Positions 34,578 through 43,221 of a stretch of 64,000 nucleotides of DNA are shown piece by piece; the first letter of the stretch is position 1, and each line of letters opens with the position of its first letter. Source of the DNA: Gordonibacter faecis (lineage in GTDB: Bacteria; Actinomycetota; Coriobacteriia; Coriobacteriales; Eggerthellaceae); contig NZ_JASJEU010000005.1 in the NCBI RefSeq assembly GCF_030077735.1, forward strand, positions 1-64,000, written 5' to 3'. The position numbers and the translations under genes are program-made. The notes under the pieces were generated by a model. It was not told the DNA's origin. It was given only the letters and a program-made list of their open reading frames with translations, and searched no databases.

Positions 34578-34608
34578 ACTCTAGCACACCGAAGCGGTGG
34601 TGTGTCAA
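34578..34608 (-). promoter_or_regulatory. Promoter of the T-box/ECF operon
   Basis: The minus strand has TTGACA (34603-34608) and TAGAGT (34578-34583), 19 bases apart, right before the T-box leader. It overlaps the last codons of the tetR-type gene. Confidence 0.55.
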
Positions 34609-35288
34609 GAAGAAATTTCTGCCGACGGGCCGCCCGCCTGCTCTCCCGCAGCAAGGTAGGTCATGACAAGATGGCGAATGTCGGCGGCGGTGGGTTCGCA
34701 GTTGCCGCTTACGTGCAGCATCGAACGCGTGCGCGCAAGGCCGATGGCCGAAGACGACGCCACCAGCACTTCATCGCGCAGCGGACGGTCGCTGAGCAGG
34801 CGTTTCTCGGGGTGACGCTCCAAGTAGGCATGCAGCCCACGGGCCATTGAACGCTGCATTTCTGGCACCTCACGGCGGTTCTGGAAAAACAGCTGCGGCA
34901 TGGCTTCCAGCGCTTCGCGGCGCAAGCGCGCCAGGTCGTCATCGGGCTCGGTCACCAGCCGCGCGCCCACCACATCGGTGAGCACGTCCACGTAGCATTC
35001 CTCGGAGCGCTCTTCTAAAATCACGGCAAGCTGCTCCGGCTCGGGAAAGGGTTCAGTGCGCCCGGTGATGGCCGCCGCCTTCGACGAGAAGTAGTTGAAG
35101 AACGTCTTCTTGGAAATTTCCGCTCGCGCGCAGATGTCTTCCACGGTTACGCCGTCGTATCCCCGCTCGATGACCAGCTCCAATGCCGCTCGCTCGACCG
35201 CCATGCGAGCCTTCAGCTTCTTACGGTACCGAAGTCCTTCCACCGGTGCCTGTCCCTGCTCCACGATTTCGCGCCGCCTCCCGTTCAT
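34605..35288 (-). CDS. TetR-family transcriptional regulator
   Basis: 227 aa. The N-terminal helix-turn-helix is clear (ALELVIERGYDGVTVEDICARAEISKKTFFNYFSSKAAAI), followed by an all-helical ligand domain. It is divergent from the MFS-CBS transporter, with about 230 bases between starts and two palindromes there. It is therefore probably the repressor of that exporter and of itself. The start ATG at 35288 has only a weak ribosome site (gggtga). Confidence 0.9.
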   Translation of the reverse strand: MNGRRREIVEQGQAPVEGLRYRKKLKARMAVERAALELVIERGYDGVTVEDICARAEISKKTFFNYFSSKAAAITGRTEPFPEPEQLAVILEERSEECYVDVLTDVVGARLVTEPDDDLARLRREALEAMPQLFFQNRREVPEMQRSMARGLHAYLERHPEKRLLSDRPLRDEVLVASSSAIGLARTRSMLHVSGNCEPTAADIRHLVMTYLAAGEQAGGPSAEISS

Positions 35289-35301
35289 ATGTCACCCGGC
35301 T

Positions 35302-35321
35302 GACACTGTCCCCACAGTGTC
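35302..35321. promoter_or_regulatory. Candidate TetR operator 1
   Basis: GACACTGT (35302-35309) and ACAGTGTC (35314-35321) are perfect inverted arms around cccc, directly upstream of the tetR-type start codon. Confidence 0.5.
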
Positions 35322-35399
35322 GAAGTTGTCATGACGTTGTGCCGATTCGGTGAGGGTACCACAAGATGCGCCCGCACCACTTCCTTTTACCGAATAAAT

Positions 35400-35418
35400 A
35401 TTTATACTGAGTGTAAAT
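35400..35418. promoter_or_regulatory. Candidate TetR operator 2
   Basis: ATTTATACtgaGTGTAAAT is a 19-base palindrome with one mismatch in 8-base arms. It lies about 100 bases before the MFS start, close to a TATACT-like -10, so binding could block transcription. Confidence 0.45.
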
Positions 35419-35520
35419 CACTTCAGCCGCTTGCAAAGGCGTCTTCGAAGACGGGCCGCGCGCTCGTATCGGGGGCGCCTTTGTGTGCGGTGGCACATCT
35501 CGTATCGGAAGGAATGTTGT

Positions 35521-37521
35521 ATGGGTCTTACTCGCAAGCAAATTATCATGTTGGCGGTGCTCGTGTTCGGCACGTTTGTCACCGTTTTGAACCAGACTGT
35601 TGTGGCGCCGGCGCTGCCGTCCGTCATGGCCGAAATGAGCGTGGATGCTGCCACGGCGCAGTGGCTCACTACGGGGTTTACGCTGGTCAACGCTATCATG
35701 ATTCCCATTACGGCGTTTCTTACCGACCGCTTCACCACCAAGCGGCTGTTCCTCGTGTCCATGGTTATCTTTACGGTGGGCAGCGCGCTGGCCGGTTGGG
35801 GGCCGAACTTCGGCGTGCTTTTGCTGGGACGCCTCGTACAGGCGGCGGGCGCGGGCATTCTTATGCCACTCGTTATGACCGTGCTCATGTGGACCTTCCC
35901 CGTGGACAAGCGCGGCACGGCCATGGGACTGTTCGGCGTGGTTATCGCGTTCGGTCCGGCCATTGGCCCCACGGTGGCGGGCGTCATCATCGACCGCTAC
36001 ACCTGGCACGACATGTTCTACATCATTACGGTGCTGTCGGCGATTGTTGTGGTCATTGGTGCCGTGGTGCTGCAGAAAGGCGGCGACACGAACAAGGATG
36101 TCACGCTTGACGTACCGTCGGTCATACTGTCCTCGCTCGGCTTCGGCGGGCTTCTGTATGGCTTGTCCACCATTGGCTCGTACGGCCTGCGCGCCGACGC
36201 TATCGCGGGTACGCTCGTGGGCGTGGTGGCGCTCGTGTTCTTCTTCCGCCGTCAGCTGAAGATGGAACATCCCATGCTGCAGGTGCGCGTGCTGGCGAAC
36301 CGCAAGTTCCTCATTGCTACCATCATCGGCATGCTGGTGCAGGGCGCACTTCTGGCCGCCGGCATTTTGGTGCCCATCTACCTGCAGTCGCTCATGGGTT
36401 ACTCGGCGACGGTGTCGGGCTTGGTGCTGCTGCCGGGTGCCATCATCATGGGCGCCATGGGCCCTATCGCGGGTCGTCTGTTCGACAAGCATGGGCCGCG
36501 CGTGCTGGCACTGGTGGGCATGGGCGTGCTCACGCTGACAACATTCTGCTTCGCCTTCCTTGGCACCGAGACGGGACTCATCATGCTGACGGTGCTGTAC
36601 ACGGTGCGCCTGTTCTCGCTGTCACTGGTGAACATGCCTATTACCACGTGGGGCATGAACGCGCTCGACAACGAGTTGGTGAACCACGGCACCTCGGTGA
36701 ACAACACGTTTCGCCAGGTGGCGGGCTCGCTGGGCACCGCCATTATCGTGTCGGCATCCACCATTGCCACCAACACTGGCTCACGCGTGATGACGCCCAC
36801 CCAGGCGAGCATTTTCGGCATTGACGTGGCGTTTGCGCTGGCGGGCGTGCTGTGCCTCATCGGCTTTATCATGGTGGTGTTCCTGGTGAAGAACCGCCCG
36901 GGCGACTCCGCCGCGAAGGATAAGGACAACGCGCGCCGCACGGTGCTTGAGTCCATCATGAAGCGCGACGTGTTCACGCTGCCCGCCAACGCCACCGTGG
37001 CCGAGGCCATGAAACTGCTGGTGGACAAGCACATCAGCGCCGCACCGCTGGTGAATGCCGAGGGCAAGGCCGTCGGGTTTGTGTCAGACGGTGACATCAT
37101 GCGCTACCTGTCGAAGCGCAGCGCCATGGTGATGGACCCGGTAGTCATGATCATGCAGACCGTGGACACCGATACCAGCAACTCGGACTTCGCGCGCAAG
37201 CTGGACGCGCTCATGGGCATGCCCGCCACCAGCATTGGCGCGAAGGGTATCATCGGCGTGGATGTGCACGCCGACTTGCCCGAGGTGTGCCGCGTGCTGG
37301 GCGAGAACCACCTGAAGAAGGTGCCCGTGCTGGACGAGGGCCAGATTGTGGGCGTGATCAACCGCTCCGACATCACGCACTATTCCATGGAGAAGTACCT
37401 GGCCGAACGCGGCGAAGAGGCGTTCGTTGGCGGTGGTGGCAACAACGGCCCGTCGAAGCTTGAGCGTGCCGAAGAGGCCGCCGCCCTGCCGGACGACGAA
37501 GCGGTGGCGAGTTCGATTTAG
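35521..37521 (+). CDS. MFS exporter (DHA2 type) fused to two CBS domains
   Basis: 666 aa. The first 470 residues form a 14-TM major facilitator of the EmrB/QacA group: NQTVVAPALPSVMAEM in TM1, LVQAAGAGILMPLVM (motif C-like region) and FGVVIAFGPAIGPTVAGVII. After a short linker come two CBS repeats (about 480-535, MKRDVFTLPANATVAEAM, and 575-630, GVDVHADLPEVCRVLGENHL), then a Gly/Glu-rich tail. CBS pairs usually bind adenosyl nucleotides, so transport may be gated by energy state. The start ATG follows ggaagga. The divergent TetR gene is its likely regulator. I know of no common MFS with this tail. Confidence 0.9.
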   Translation: MGLTRKQIIMLAVLVFGTFVTVLNQTVVAPALPSVMAEMSVDAATAQWLTTGFTLVNAIMIPITAFLTDRFTTKRLFLVSMVIFTVGSALAGWGPNFGVLLLGRLVQAAGAGILMPLVMTVLMWTFPVDKRGTAMGLFGVVIAFGPAIGPTVAGVIIDRYTWHDMFYIITVLSAIVVVIGAVVLQKGGDTNKDVTLDVPSVILSSLGFGGLLYGLSTIGSYGLRADAIAGTLVGVVALVFFFRRQLKMEHPMLQVRVLANRKFLIATIIGMLVQGALLAAGILVPIYLQSLMGYSATVSGLVLLPGAIIMGAMGPIAGRLFDKHGPRVLALVGMGVLTLTTFCFAFLGTETGLIMLTVLYTVRLFSLSLVNMPITTWGMNALDNELVNHGTSVNNTFRQVAGSLGTAIIVSASTIATNTGSRVMTPTQASIFGIDVAFALAGVLCLIGFIMVVFLVKNRPGDSAAKDKDNARRTVLESIMKRDVFTLPANATVAEAMKLLVDKHISAAPLVNAEGKAVGFVSDGDIMRYLSKRSAMVMDPVVMIMQTVDTDTSNSDFARKLDALMGMPATSIGAKGIIGVDVHADLPEVCRVLGENHLKKVPVLDEGQIVGVINRSDITHYSMEKYLAERGEEAFVGGGGNNGPSKLERAEEAAALPDDEAVASSI

Positions 37522-37540
37522 CGCGAGGTTGGTTTTTTTG

Positions 37541-37582
37541 CTGGCAGGTACGGGGTTGCAACGGTAACCCCGCACCCGCCAG
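37541..37582. terminator. Hairpin between convergent MFS and slipin genes
   Basis: A 17-bp near-perfect stem (37541-37557 with 37566-37582) with an 8-base loop stands between two stop codons facing each other. It can serve both directions, though a U-run is not correctly placed on either. Confidence 0.6.
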
Positions 37583-37593
37583 AGTCTCTGTGG

Positions 37594-38622
37594 TTAGTTG
37601 GTGCTTGAGCTGGGGGTATCGTGCGCGGCAGGCTTTTGTTCGACAAAACCTTCGCTGAAGGCGCTCGGAACTACCAGCGTGCCGCCCGAGTGTTTCACGC
37701 TTTCGTAGGCCAGGTGCATCGTGCGCAGGCGCAGGGCATCCTGGTCGCCGTCGTACACCTCTGAGGCGTCTTTCAGCATTTCGGAGATATCCTTTTCGGC
37801 CTCGGCCAGCACCATGCGGGCGTTGCGCTCGCGCTCGGCCACCGCCTCAATAGCCATGGCCTCCTGTAACTCCTTCGGCACCACAATATCGCGTATCTCC
37901 ACGTCAATGATCGTAATGCCCCAGGGGTTCAGCTTTTCTTCGATAGCTTCTTTTAGTTCCTCGTCCAGTTGGTCGCGGCGCGTGGCCACCTCGGCTACCG
38001 TCGCGCGACCGATAGCCTTGCGCATGGCCGTCTGTGCGATCCACGACACGGCTGAGGCGTAATCTTCCACCTCCACGGTGGCGCTTTTCGCACTCCACAC
38101 CATCCAGAACAGGACGGCATCCACGTTGATGGGCACGAGGTCGGACGTGAGCGTTTCCTCCGCGCCGAAGTATGTGGCCGAGACGCGCTGGTCGATGCGC
38201 AGCGTGTAAAATTCTACGATAGGCCAGGTGAACACCACACCCGGCCCAGCCACGCGGTTGAATTTGCCGAGGCGCAGCACAACCGCTTTCTCCCACTCCA
38301 GCACAATGTGGATGGACGACGAGGCGAGCCACCCCGCCAACGCCGCCACAAGAATGGCCGCCAGGCCGATGCGACCCAGCGCAAAGTGTGCGACAGCCAG
38401 CACAAGAGTTGCCGCCACCACAAACACCACCAGGGCGAACACCACGGCGCCGTTGCGCGAGGCGCGCGGGCGGCCGGTGTTCAGGTGCGCTCCGCCCGCC
38501 GACCAGGGCATTGTTGCGCCCGTTGCCTGCGCTGGCGCGCCCCCGCCCGCCGCGGCTGACCCGCCCGCCGCGTGGAAGGCCGAGGCCGCCGTCGAGGCAT
38601 CTCCGTTCTTGTTGCGCTTCAT
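37594..38622 (-). CDS. SPFH (slipin/stomatin-like) membrane protein, copy 1
   Basis: 342 aa. A 55-residue Ala/Gly-rich cytoplasmic tail, two adjacent membrane segments (about residues 58-105), then an SPFH/Band-7 domain: VLEWEKAVVLRLGKFNRVAGPGVVF, DQRVSATYFGAEETLTSDLVPINVDAVLFW, VAEVATRRDQLDEELKEAIEEKL, WGITIIDVEIRDIVVPKELQEAM. A helical C-terminus follows. Slipins oligomerise on the membrane and organise microdomains or protease partners. It is the last gene of a unit encoding TorD, an orphan NrfD-like protein and a GntR regulator, 33 bases after gntR. Two close paralogues lie at 47388 and 55300. Confidence 0.9.
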   Translation of the reverse strand: MKRNKNGDASTAASAFHAAGGSAAAGGGAPAQATGATMPWSAGGAHLNTGRPRASRNGAVVFALVVFVVAATLVLAVAHFALGRIGLAAILVAALAGWLASSSIHIVLEWEKAVVLRLGKFNRVAGPGVVFTWPIVEFYTLRIDQRVSATYFGAEETLTSDLVPINVDAVLFWMVWSAKSATVEVEDYASAVSWIAQTAMRKAIGRATVAEVATRRDQLDEELKEAIEEKLNPWGITIIDVEIRDIVVPKELQEAMAIEAVAERERNARMVLAEAEKDISEMLKDASEVYDGDQDALRLRTMHLAYESVKHSGGTLVVPSAFSEGFVEQKPAAHDTPSSSTN

Positions 38623-38654
38623 GTACCCGCTCCCTTCGCCATCGGGCTCGCCGG

Positions 38655-39053
38655 TTAGTTGCCGGCGTCCCGCTTGCTTTTCGCTTCCTTCACGCTGCGC
38701 GCGAACTGCTCTTCGATGTCTTCCAGCGTCATGCCCAGTTCAAAGCAGCGTTTGAGGTATTCGCTCGTTACAATTTCGGCCGTCGACGAAATGCTGACAC
38801 CCGGCTTGTCGCTCACATCCAACACGAACGCGCCCTGGCGGCGCTTTGACTGAATGTAGCCGTCCTGCTCCAGGCTCATGTACACCTTGCTGACGGTGTT
38901 GTAGTTCACCTCGACGTCGGCGGCCAGGCCGCGCACGGTGGGCAGCTGGTCACCGGGCTTGTAATACCCCGAGGTGATGAGGTAGATGAACCGGTTTTTC
39001 AGCTGCAGCCAAATGGGAATGCTGCTTTTCTCGTTTATCTCGAAGAGGGCCAC
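38655..39053 (-). CDS. GntR-family regulator, YtrA type, copy 1
   Basis: 132 aa from a GTG at 39053 preceded by agga. A winged helix fills the first 75 residues (IPIWLQLKNRFIYLITSGYYKPGDQLPTVRGLAADVEVNYNTVSKVY), followed by a short helical tail of about 50 residues, the YtrA layout with no ligand domain. Such regulators repress their own operons. The gene starts 10 bases after the orphan DmsC stop and precedes the slipin gene, so it probably controls this module through palindromes near 40069-40120. Confidence 0.88.
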   Translation of the reverse strand: MALFEINEKSSIPIWLQLKNRFIYLITSGYYKPGDQLPTVRGLAADVEVNYNTVSKVYMSLEQDGYIQSKRRQGAFVLDVSDKPGVSISSTAEIVTSEYLKRCFELGMTLEDIEEQFARSVKEAKSKRDAGN

Positions 39054-39063
39054 GGGGTCTGTC

Positions 39064-40017
39064 CTATTCCAATCGAAGCGTGTGCGCGCTGGGGGTTTCC
39101 TGCAGTTCGAGGGCGCGGTGCGTGCCGGCATCCACGAGGGACGCGCGCAGGCAGAAGCCACCCACCAGCACAAACACCGCCGCCAGGGCGAGCACGGTGC
39201 GGGCAGGCGGAAGCGGCAGACGCATGGCGAACACCTCTAGCGCGAGGGGCACCACAAGCCCACAGGCCGCGAAGCCAATCCACCACAGGGTTGCTTGTGC
39301 ACCCGCGACCAGGCTTTCGGCCGAGGTTACCGCCGCGGGGTGACTACTTGCGAGTGAGAGCCCAACAAGGGCCGCCGCGCAGAGAGCTTCTGCCACGATG
39401 AGTGCGAGGTCGACGCGCACGAGGGTGCGCACCAGGCGCTCGACCGGCGGGTCGAGCGGGCCCGCGAAGCGCGCACTTGCCAGCATGGCGGCGATGCCGC
39501 ACGAGAGCGACGACAGCACGAACAACACCGGGATCAGGGGTGTTTGCCAGAACGCGACCCCACCCAAACTTTGCAGCAACAAACCCGTGTACAGCATGGC
39601 CGCACATCCCGCGACCACGGCCACCCCTTCGACCACGGCTATCACGGTGCGTGGCACCGCCGGCAGGTACGCGAAGCGCACCGCCGCGAGAAACGCCCCG
39701 CACGTAAGAAGCGCCACCAGCACGTAGGCTCCCACCGAGAGGAACGTGGGAGCGGGGTTCGCCAGCAGCACATCAATGCGGTCGACGCGTCCGAGGTCAA
39801 ACACGAGGCACAGCACGCCCGCCACCACGGCCGCGAAACCGGCAAGCAGCGTGAAGGCCACAAGGCGCTCGGCCGGCAGCGCCTCGTCAAGCGACACGCG
39901 CGCCGTCACGCCAAACGACTGCTTGAGCCACACGAGGTCAACAAGCGAGACAAGCGCGAGGGCACCCGCCCCGGCACCGCCGAGGAAGAGGTAAGCCGTC
40001 GTCAACGTGCCGAACAT
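39064..40017 (-). CDS. Orphan NrfD/DmsC-like membrane protein, copy 1
   Basis: 317 aa, about eight to nine membrane segments. It opens with TAYLFLGGAGAGAL, the NrfD/PsrC start. Other conserved segments are FDLGRVDR, GLLLQSLGGVAFWQTPLIPVLFVLSSLSCG. NrfD-type proteins pass electrons between quinol and a peripheral Fe-S subunit, but no catalytic or Fe-S gene is in this unit. Operon order here is TorD, this gene, gntR, slipin. Homologues lie at 48906 and 56350. It might recruit a shared DmsAB or have its own membrane redox or scaffold role. Confidence 0.85.
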   Translation of the reverse strand: MFGTLTTAYLFLGGAGAGALALVSLVDLVWLKQSFGVTARVSLDEALPAERLVAFTLLAGFAAVVAGVLCLVFDLGRVDRIDVLLANPAPTFLSVGAYVLVALLTCGAFLAAVRFAYLPAVPRTVIAVVEGVAVVAGCAAMLYTGLLLQSLGGVAFWQTPLIPVLFVLSSLSCGIAAMLASARFAGPLDPPVERLVRTLVRVDLALIVAEALCAAALVGLSLASSHPAAVTSAESLVAGAQATLWWIGFAACGLVVPLALEVFAMRLPLPPARTVLALAAVFVLVGGFCLRASLVDAGTHRALELQETPSAHTLRLE

Positions 40018-40092
40018 GGCCCCTCCCCTCGCGTGTGATGTCCCTGATGTGTGCTGCCTTCTGCGGCACTTTTGTCAGTATCCCACAAAAGA

Positions 40093-40117
40093 GACACCGT
40101 GCCTATGACACGGTGTC
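40093..40117. promoter_or_regulatory. Palindrome between torD and dmsC-like genes
   Basis: GACACCGTG (40093-40101) pairs with CACGGTGTC (40109-40117). Embedded is CCTATGACA (40102-40110) facing TGTCATA (40114-40120), a version of the half-site seen at 46491-46529. A second inverted pair, CTTTTGT/ACAAAAG, lies just beside it (40069-40091). It could be an operator or an intra-operon terminator. Confidence 0.5.
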
Positions 40118-40150
40118 ATATATCTGAGGTTGTTGTATGCCGGATGGCGC

Positions 40151-40834
40151 TTATGCGACGGCGGCCGCCAGCAGATGGGCGCAGGCGCGGTAGAGAGGCA
40201 CGCGCGCGTCGGCGGCAAGGTGCTCGGCGAAGGCGGGCATCCAGACGCGCGCATGTTCGGCGAGGAACGTCTCGTAGGCGGCAGCGGGCGAACCACCAGG
40301 CAGATCTTCTGCCGCTGGCGCCGATTCGGGAACAGGCGCACCCGCCGCGCGCAGGGCGAGGTGTTCCAACAGTTCGCACTCGGTGGCGGCGTGATCGAGC
40401 GGCTCGTTCGTGCCCTCGGGTCGGCCCAGGCCACAGGCGCGACAGAAACGCTCCACCTCCATGGAGTGCGGGTTCACGAACAGCAGTGGCTGCACGCCCT
40501 CTTCCTTGGCGCGCCACACGCCTTCGAAGGGCGGGCAGGCGGGCTCAGGGGCACCCACAAACAGGCGCGTGGCCTCCACGCGCAGGTCGCTGAGAAGTGC
40601 TGCCGGGTCGGGCGGCTCGATGCCCGCGGCGGGCGCGCCCGGCACACCCTCAAGCCAGCCTTCGGGAAGCGTGAGGTCCAGCACGTCAGCCACCTCGGCG
40701 GCCGCCAGCGCCCACTCCCCCGACGCCACCGCGTCAGCAAGCGTCCCATCCGGATAGCGCAACGTCAGGGCCAAAAGTTCCCAGGTCGTAGCACGTGCCA
40801 CCCACATCTGATCAACCATCGTCTCTTCGCCCAT
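40151..40834 (-). CDS. TorD/DmsD-family molybdoenzyme chaperone, copy 1
   Basis: 227 aa, all-helical. The family pattern is present: RATTWELLALTLRYPDG at the start, EATRLFVGAPEPACPPFEGVW in the middle (the EyxRLFx..P.PP.ES-type motif) and YETFLAEHARVWMPAFAEHL near the end. These chaperones bind Tat signal peptides and protect the apoprotein during Moco loading. The ATG at 40834 is preceded by agagga. Clients are probably the Tat-exported DmsA-type enzymes at 43845 and 52036. It leads into the orphan DmsC/GntR/slipin module. Confidence 0.88.
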   Translation of the reverse strand: MGEETMVDQMWVARATTWELLALTLRYPDGTLADAVASGEWALAAAEVADVLDLTLPEGWLEGVPGAPAAGIEPPDPAALLSDLRVEATRLFVGAPEPACPPFEGVWRAKEEGVQPLLFVNPHSMEVERFCRACGLGRPEGTNEPLDHAATECELLEHLALRAAGAPVPESAPAAEDLPGGSPAAAYETFLAEHARVWMPAFAEHLAADARVPLYRACAHLLAAAVA

Positions 40835-41016
40835 GGCGACGTCCTCTCTCTTTCCAAGCAAGCGCCCACTAATCCCTAAAATAATACCACGACCCTACCG
40901 TTTCCAAGAGCGGAGGGCGCTTTCCCCGGCCGTCGTGATCAAGGAAGTTTTCGCCTGCGTAGCGCACGTCAAAACGGCCCGCGTTCAGAAAGTTCAAACA
41001 AGCGGCAACCTTCGAA

Positions 41017-41466
41017 TTACTGATGACTTTCATCTTTTTTCTTCCCCATCAGACTGGCGAACCAACGCCAGTGGACTACCACGTGCACCAGCAGCAACGC
41101 GAGCAGTGCCTTCGCGGAAATGGCATGCAGGGGGTCCCAGAAGTAGTAGTCATCTGCGAAAAAGCCGAAAGCGGGAAGCACGGCGCCGGACACCAGCAAT
41201 CCCGACACGGTGCACACGACAAAAGCAATCAGGATAAGTGCATCCAGTACCAGGTTGCCGAGGTGCGCCCACGAATGCGCAGCGAGCGAGCCCTTGATAG
41301 TGTCGACAATCCAGTCGACGTGCACCACCACGTGCACGAAAAAAACCGCCGCCAGCGCAAGGCCGAGCCACTCATGCAGCGCGATGCCCGTAAGCGCAGG
41401 CGTGGCTACCACCAAAAACACCACGAGTGCCACCACATCAATGGCGAGGTTCTTGCCTTTTTCCAT
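41017..41466 (-). CDS. DUF4405 b-type membrane cytochrome
   Basis: 149 aa, four membrane segments. Paired histidines in membrane helices (LHEWLG, FVHVVVHVDWIVD, LVHVVVHWRWFASL) fit haem b ligation as in DUF4405 and cytochrome b561-like proteins. A cytoplasmic Lys-rich tail ends it. The gene is 13 bases after the small CX4CH cytochrome gene, so the pair probably takes electrons from quinol to a periplasm-side haem. The ATG at 41466 has gggggc 8 bases ahead. Confidence 0.85.
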   Translation of the reverse strand: MEKGKNLAIDVVALVVFLVVATPALTGIALHEWLGLALAAVFFVHVVVHVDWIVDTIKGSLAAHSWAHLGNLVLDALILIAFVVCTVSGLLVSGAVLPAFGFFADDYYFWDPLHAISAKALLALLLVHVVVHWRWFASLMGKKKDESHQ

Positions 41467-41479
41467 GGTCATCGCCCCC

Positions 41480-41836
41480 TTACAGTTTCCGCACGAGCAG
41501 CACAAGGCCCACAACCAGCGCCACCGGGGCAAGCACCCACAGATTCAAGCTGGCATCGGAAGGCTGGTAGTAACGCGTGGTCAGCGTGTCCCAGGCGTGG
41601 CATTCCACCGAAGCACACGTGGCCTCAGGGCACGACATCTCGTGCGCGCCGTCGGGCTGGGGCACGGCGTCGAAGCCATGGCACGCCCCACTTGCGCACG
41701 CCGTGGCCGGACAGGGCGAGCTGGGCGTGATGCATTGCGGAAGCCCTACGCGCTCGTCCGCTAGCGCACCTGCCGCAAACACCACGGCTCCTACCAGCAG
41801 AAACGCCACGACGGTGAGCAGTGTTTTTCTGAGCAT
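41480..41836 (-). CDS. Small membrane-anchored cytochrome c with CX4CH motifs
   Basis: 118 aa. A signal anchor (KTLLTVVAFLLVGAVVFAAGAL) is followed by a short external domain with two CASGACH / CASVECH motifs, i.e. CX4CH, and a C-terminal membrane helix (LWVLAPVALVVGLVLLVRKL). CX4CH haem sites are known in tetraheme cytochromes c3 but are uncommon elsewhere. With two sites and no further domain, it is a minimal diheme electron carrier. It is co-transcribed with the DUF4405 cytochrome. If haem is not attached, the cysteines could instead form disulfides. Confidence 0.75.
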   Translation of the reverse strand: MLRKTLLTVVAFLLVGAVVFAAGALADERVGLPQCITPSSPCPATACASGACHGFDAVPQPDGAHEMSCPEATCASVECHAWDTLTTRYYQPSDASLNLWVLAPVALVVGLVLLVRKL

Positions 41837-41860
41837 ACGAATACACCGTCCTCAAGTGAT

Positions 41861-41909
41861 GAAGAGCGCTCACACCGCAGGTGTCAGACGAGGCGGTGGA
41901 GCGCTCTTC
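41861..41909 (-). terminator. Terminator of the first DmsABC operon
   Basis: GAAGAGCGCTC-A-CACCGC (41861-41878) pairs with GCGGTGGAGCGCTCTTC (41893-41909) with one bulged base. A related hairpin follows the paralogous operon at 50049-50095, so the duplicated segment includes the terminator. Confidence 0.75.
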
Positions 41910-41970
41910 AAGGGAGCGGATGCGCGCCGAACTGGGGAGGGAGTGGCCCGGCGCGCTCCGAGCGAATAGG

Positions 41971-43203
41971 CTAGCGTACGTCCTCCGAGATAGGCGGGCG
42001 CAGGGGCAGGAACTTCAACCCGACAAGCAACAGAAGCACGCCGAGTCCTATCACGCCAAGCATGACACCGAACTCAAGAGCCGAGGGCGTGTAGACCATG
42101 CCCTGGTAAGCACCGGTCATGCCGCCCGTCCAATCGGTGACCGTAAGAGAGGTCATCGGGCCTGCATAGTCGATATTCGGAATCTGGAAGCCACCGACCA
42201 GCAGTTGTACGCGCTTGCAGAGGATGCCGATGATAGCGAGCAGGCTTGCCACGATGAGCAGCGGGTTTGTGCGCAGCTTGGGCACGAAGCACACCACGGC
42301 GGCCAGCGCGCAGCCAATGATTTCAATCCAGAAGAAGGGTGCGAGCGGGCCAGATACCAGCATAGCCACCTGATCGGCACCACTTCCTGCCGGGAAGGCG
42401 CTCGTGAGCAAATCGCAGCCGAAAAAGTAGAGGTCAACGCAGACAAACGCCCCGAGCATTTTCGCCATCTTGACGATATTTGTTTGCGCTACGTCCAAGT
42501 AGCCCGCCTTACGAAGTGCGATGACCACTACGAGGACGAGCGCGGTGCCGCACACGAGCGCGGAAGACACAAACCAGGGAGCAAGCAAGGCGGTATACCA
42601 GAGTTCATGCGCCTGCTGCAGCCCGAAGATCCAAGCGGTCACACTGTGCACGAGCACGGCGCATACAAGCGCAAACACGCTGACCACACGCAGAGCGACC
42701 TGGGATACTTTGCCTGCCTCGGCGCGCAGGGTGGCCCAGAGATAGACGATAGACAAAATGAGGTACACGGCCAGCACAATGATGTCCCACATGAGTGGCG
42801 AACCTAAGTTGGAGTACGCGAACAACTCCCACAGGCGAGCGGGTTGGCCCAGGTCAACAACCACGAATCCAATAGCCAACACGGTGCAGCAGATGGATGT
42901 CCACACGGCCACCTTACTGATGCCGCCGAAACCTTCCATGCCGAAAGCGCGCGGCACCGACGAAATGATGAGGCCACCGGCCGACAAGCCCACCAGGAAC
43001 ATAAACATGGTGATGTAAAGTCCCCACGAATCCAGGTTGCGCATGTTCGTTTGCACAAGGCCACCCGAAAGCTGCATCACCCATAAACCAATACCTGCAA
43101 CCGTAACCACCGCTGCCACCACAATGGCGATGTTGAGCCCCTTGCCCCCGAACGCGGCAGCAGGAGCCTGAGGCGACGTTGTCGCCTGATTATTCTCAGA
43201 CAT
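41971..43203 (-). CDS. NrfD-type membrane anchor of DmsABC operon 1
   Basis: 410 aa, about ten membrane segments. Family features: LVGLSAGGLIISSVPRAFG, FVVVDLGQPARLWELF and GCDLLTSAFP. It anchors the DmsA/DmsB pair and exchanges electrons with the quinone pool. It is nearly the same protein as the anchor at 50160-51389 over its whole length, with only scattered substitutions, in contrast to the divergent catalytic subunits. The ATG follows aaggag, 18 bases after dmsB. Confidence 0.92.
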   Translation of the reverse strand: MSENNQATTSPQAPAAAFGGKGLNIAIVVAAVVTVAGIGLWVMQLSGGLVQTNMRNLDSWGLYITMFMFLVGLSAGGLIISSVPRAFGMEGFGGISKVAVWTSICCTVLAIGFVVVDLGQPARLWELFAYSNLGSPLMWDIIVLAVYLILSIVYLWATLRAEAGKVSQVALRVVSVFALVCAVLVHSVTAWIFGLQQAHELWYTALLAPWFVSSALVCGTALVLVVVIALRKAGYLDVAQTNIVKMAKMLGAFVCVDLYFFGCDLLTSAFPAGSGADQVAMLVSGPLAPFFWIEIIGCALAAVVCFVPKLRTNPLLIVASLLAIIGILCKRVQLLVGGFQIPNIDYAGPMTSLTVTDWTGGMTGAYQGMVYTPSALEFGVMLGVIGLGVLLLLVGLKFLPLRPPISEDVR

Positions 43204-43221
43204 AATGTTCTCCTTATCAGC

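Larger units (their letters stand above)
34020..34604. other. Long leader of the ECF operon
   Basis: 585 bases without a gene. From upstream to downstream on the minus strand it holds a promoter (34578-34608), a T-box riboswitch (34283-34577), a short perfect hairpin (34256-34281) and a large imperfect hairpin (34142-34241) close to the S-component start. Confidence 0.75.
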
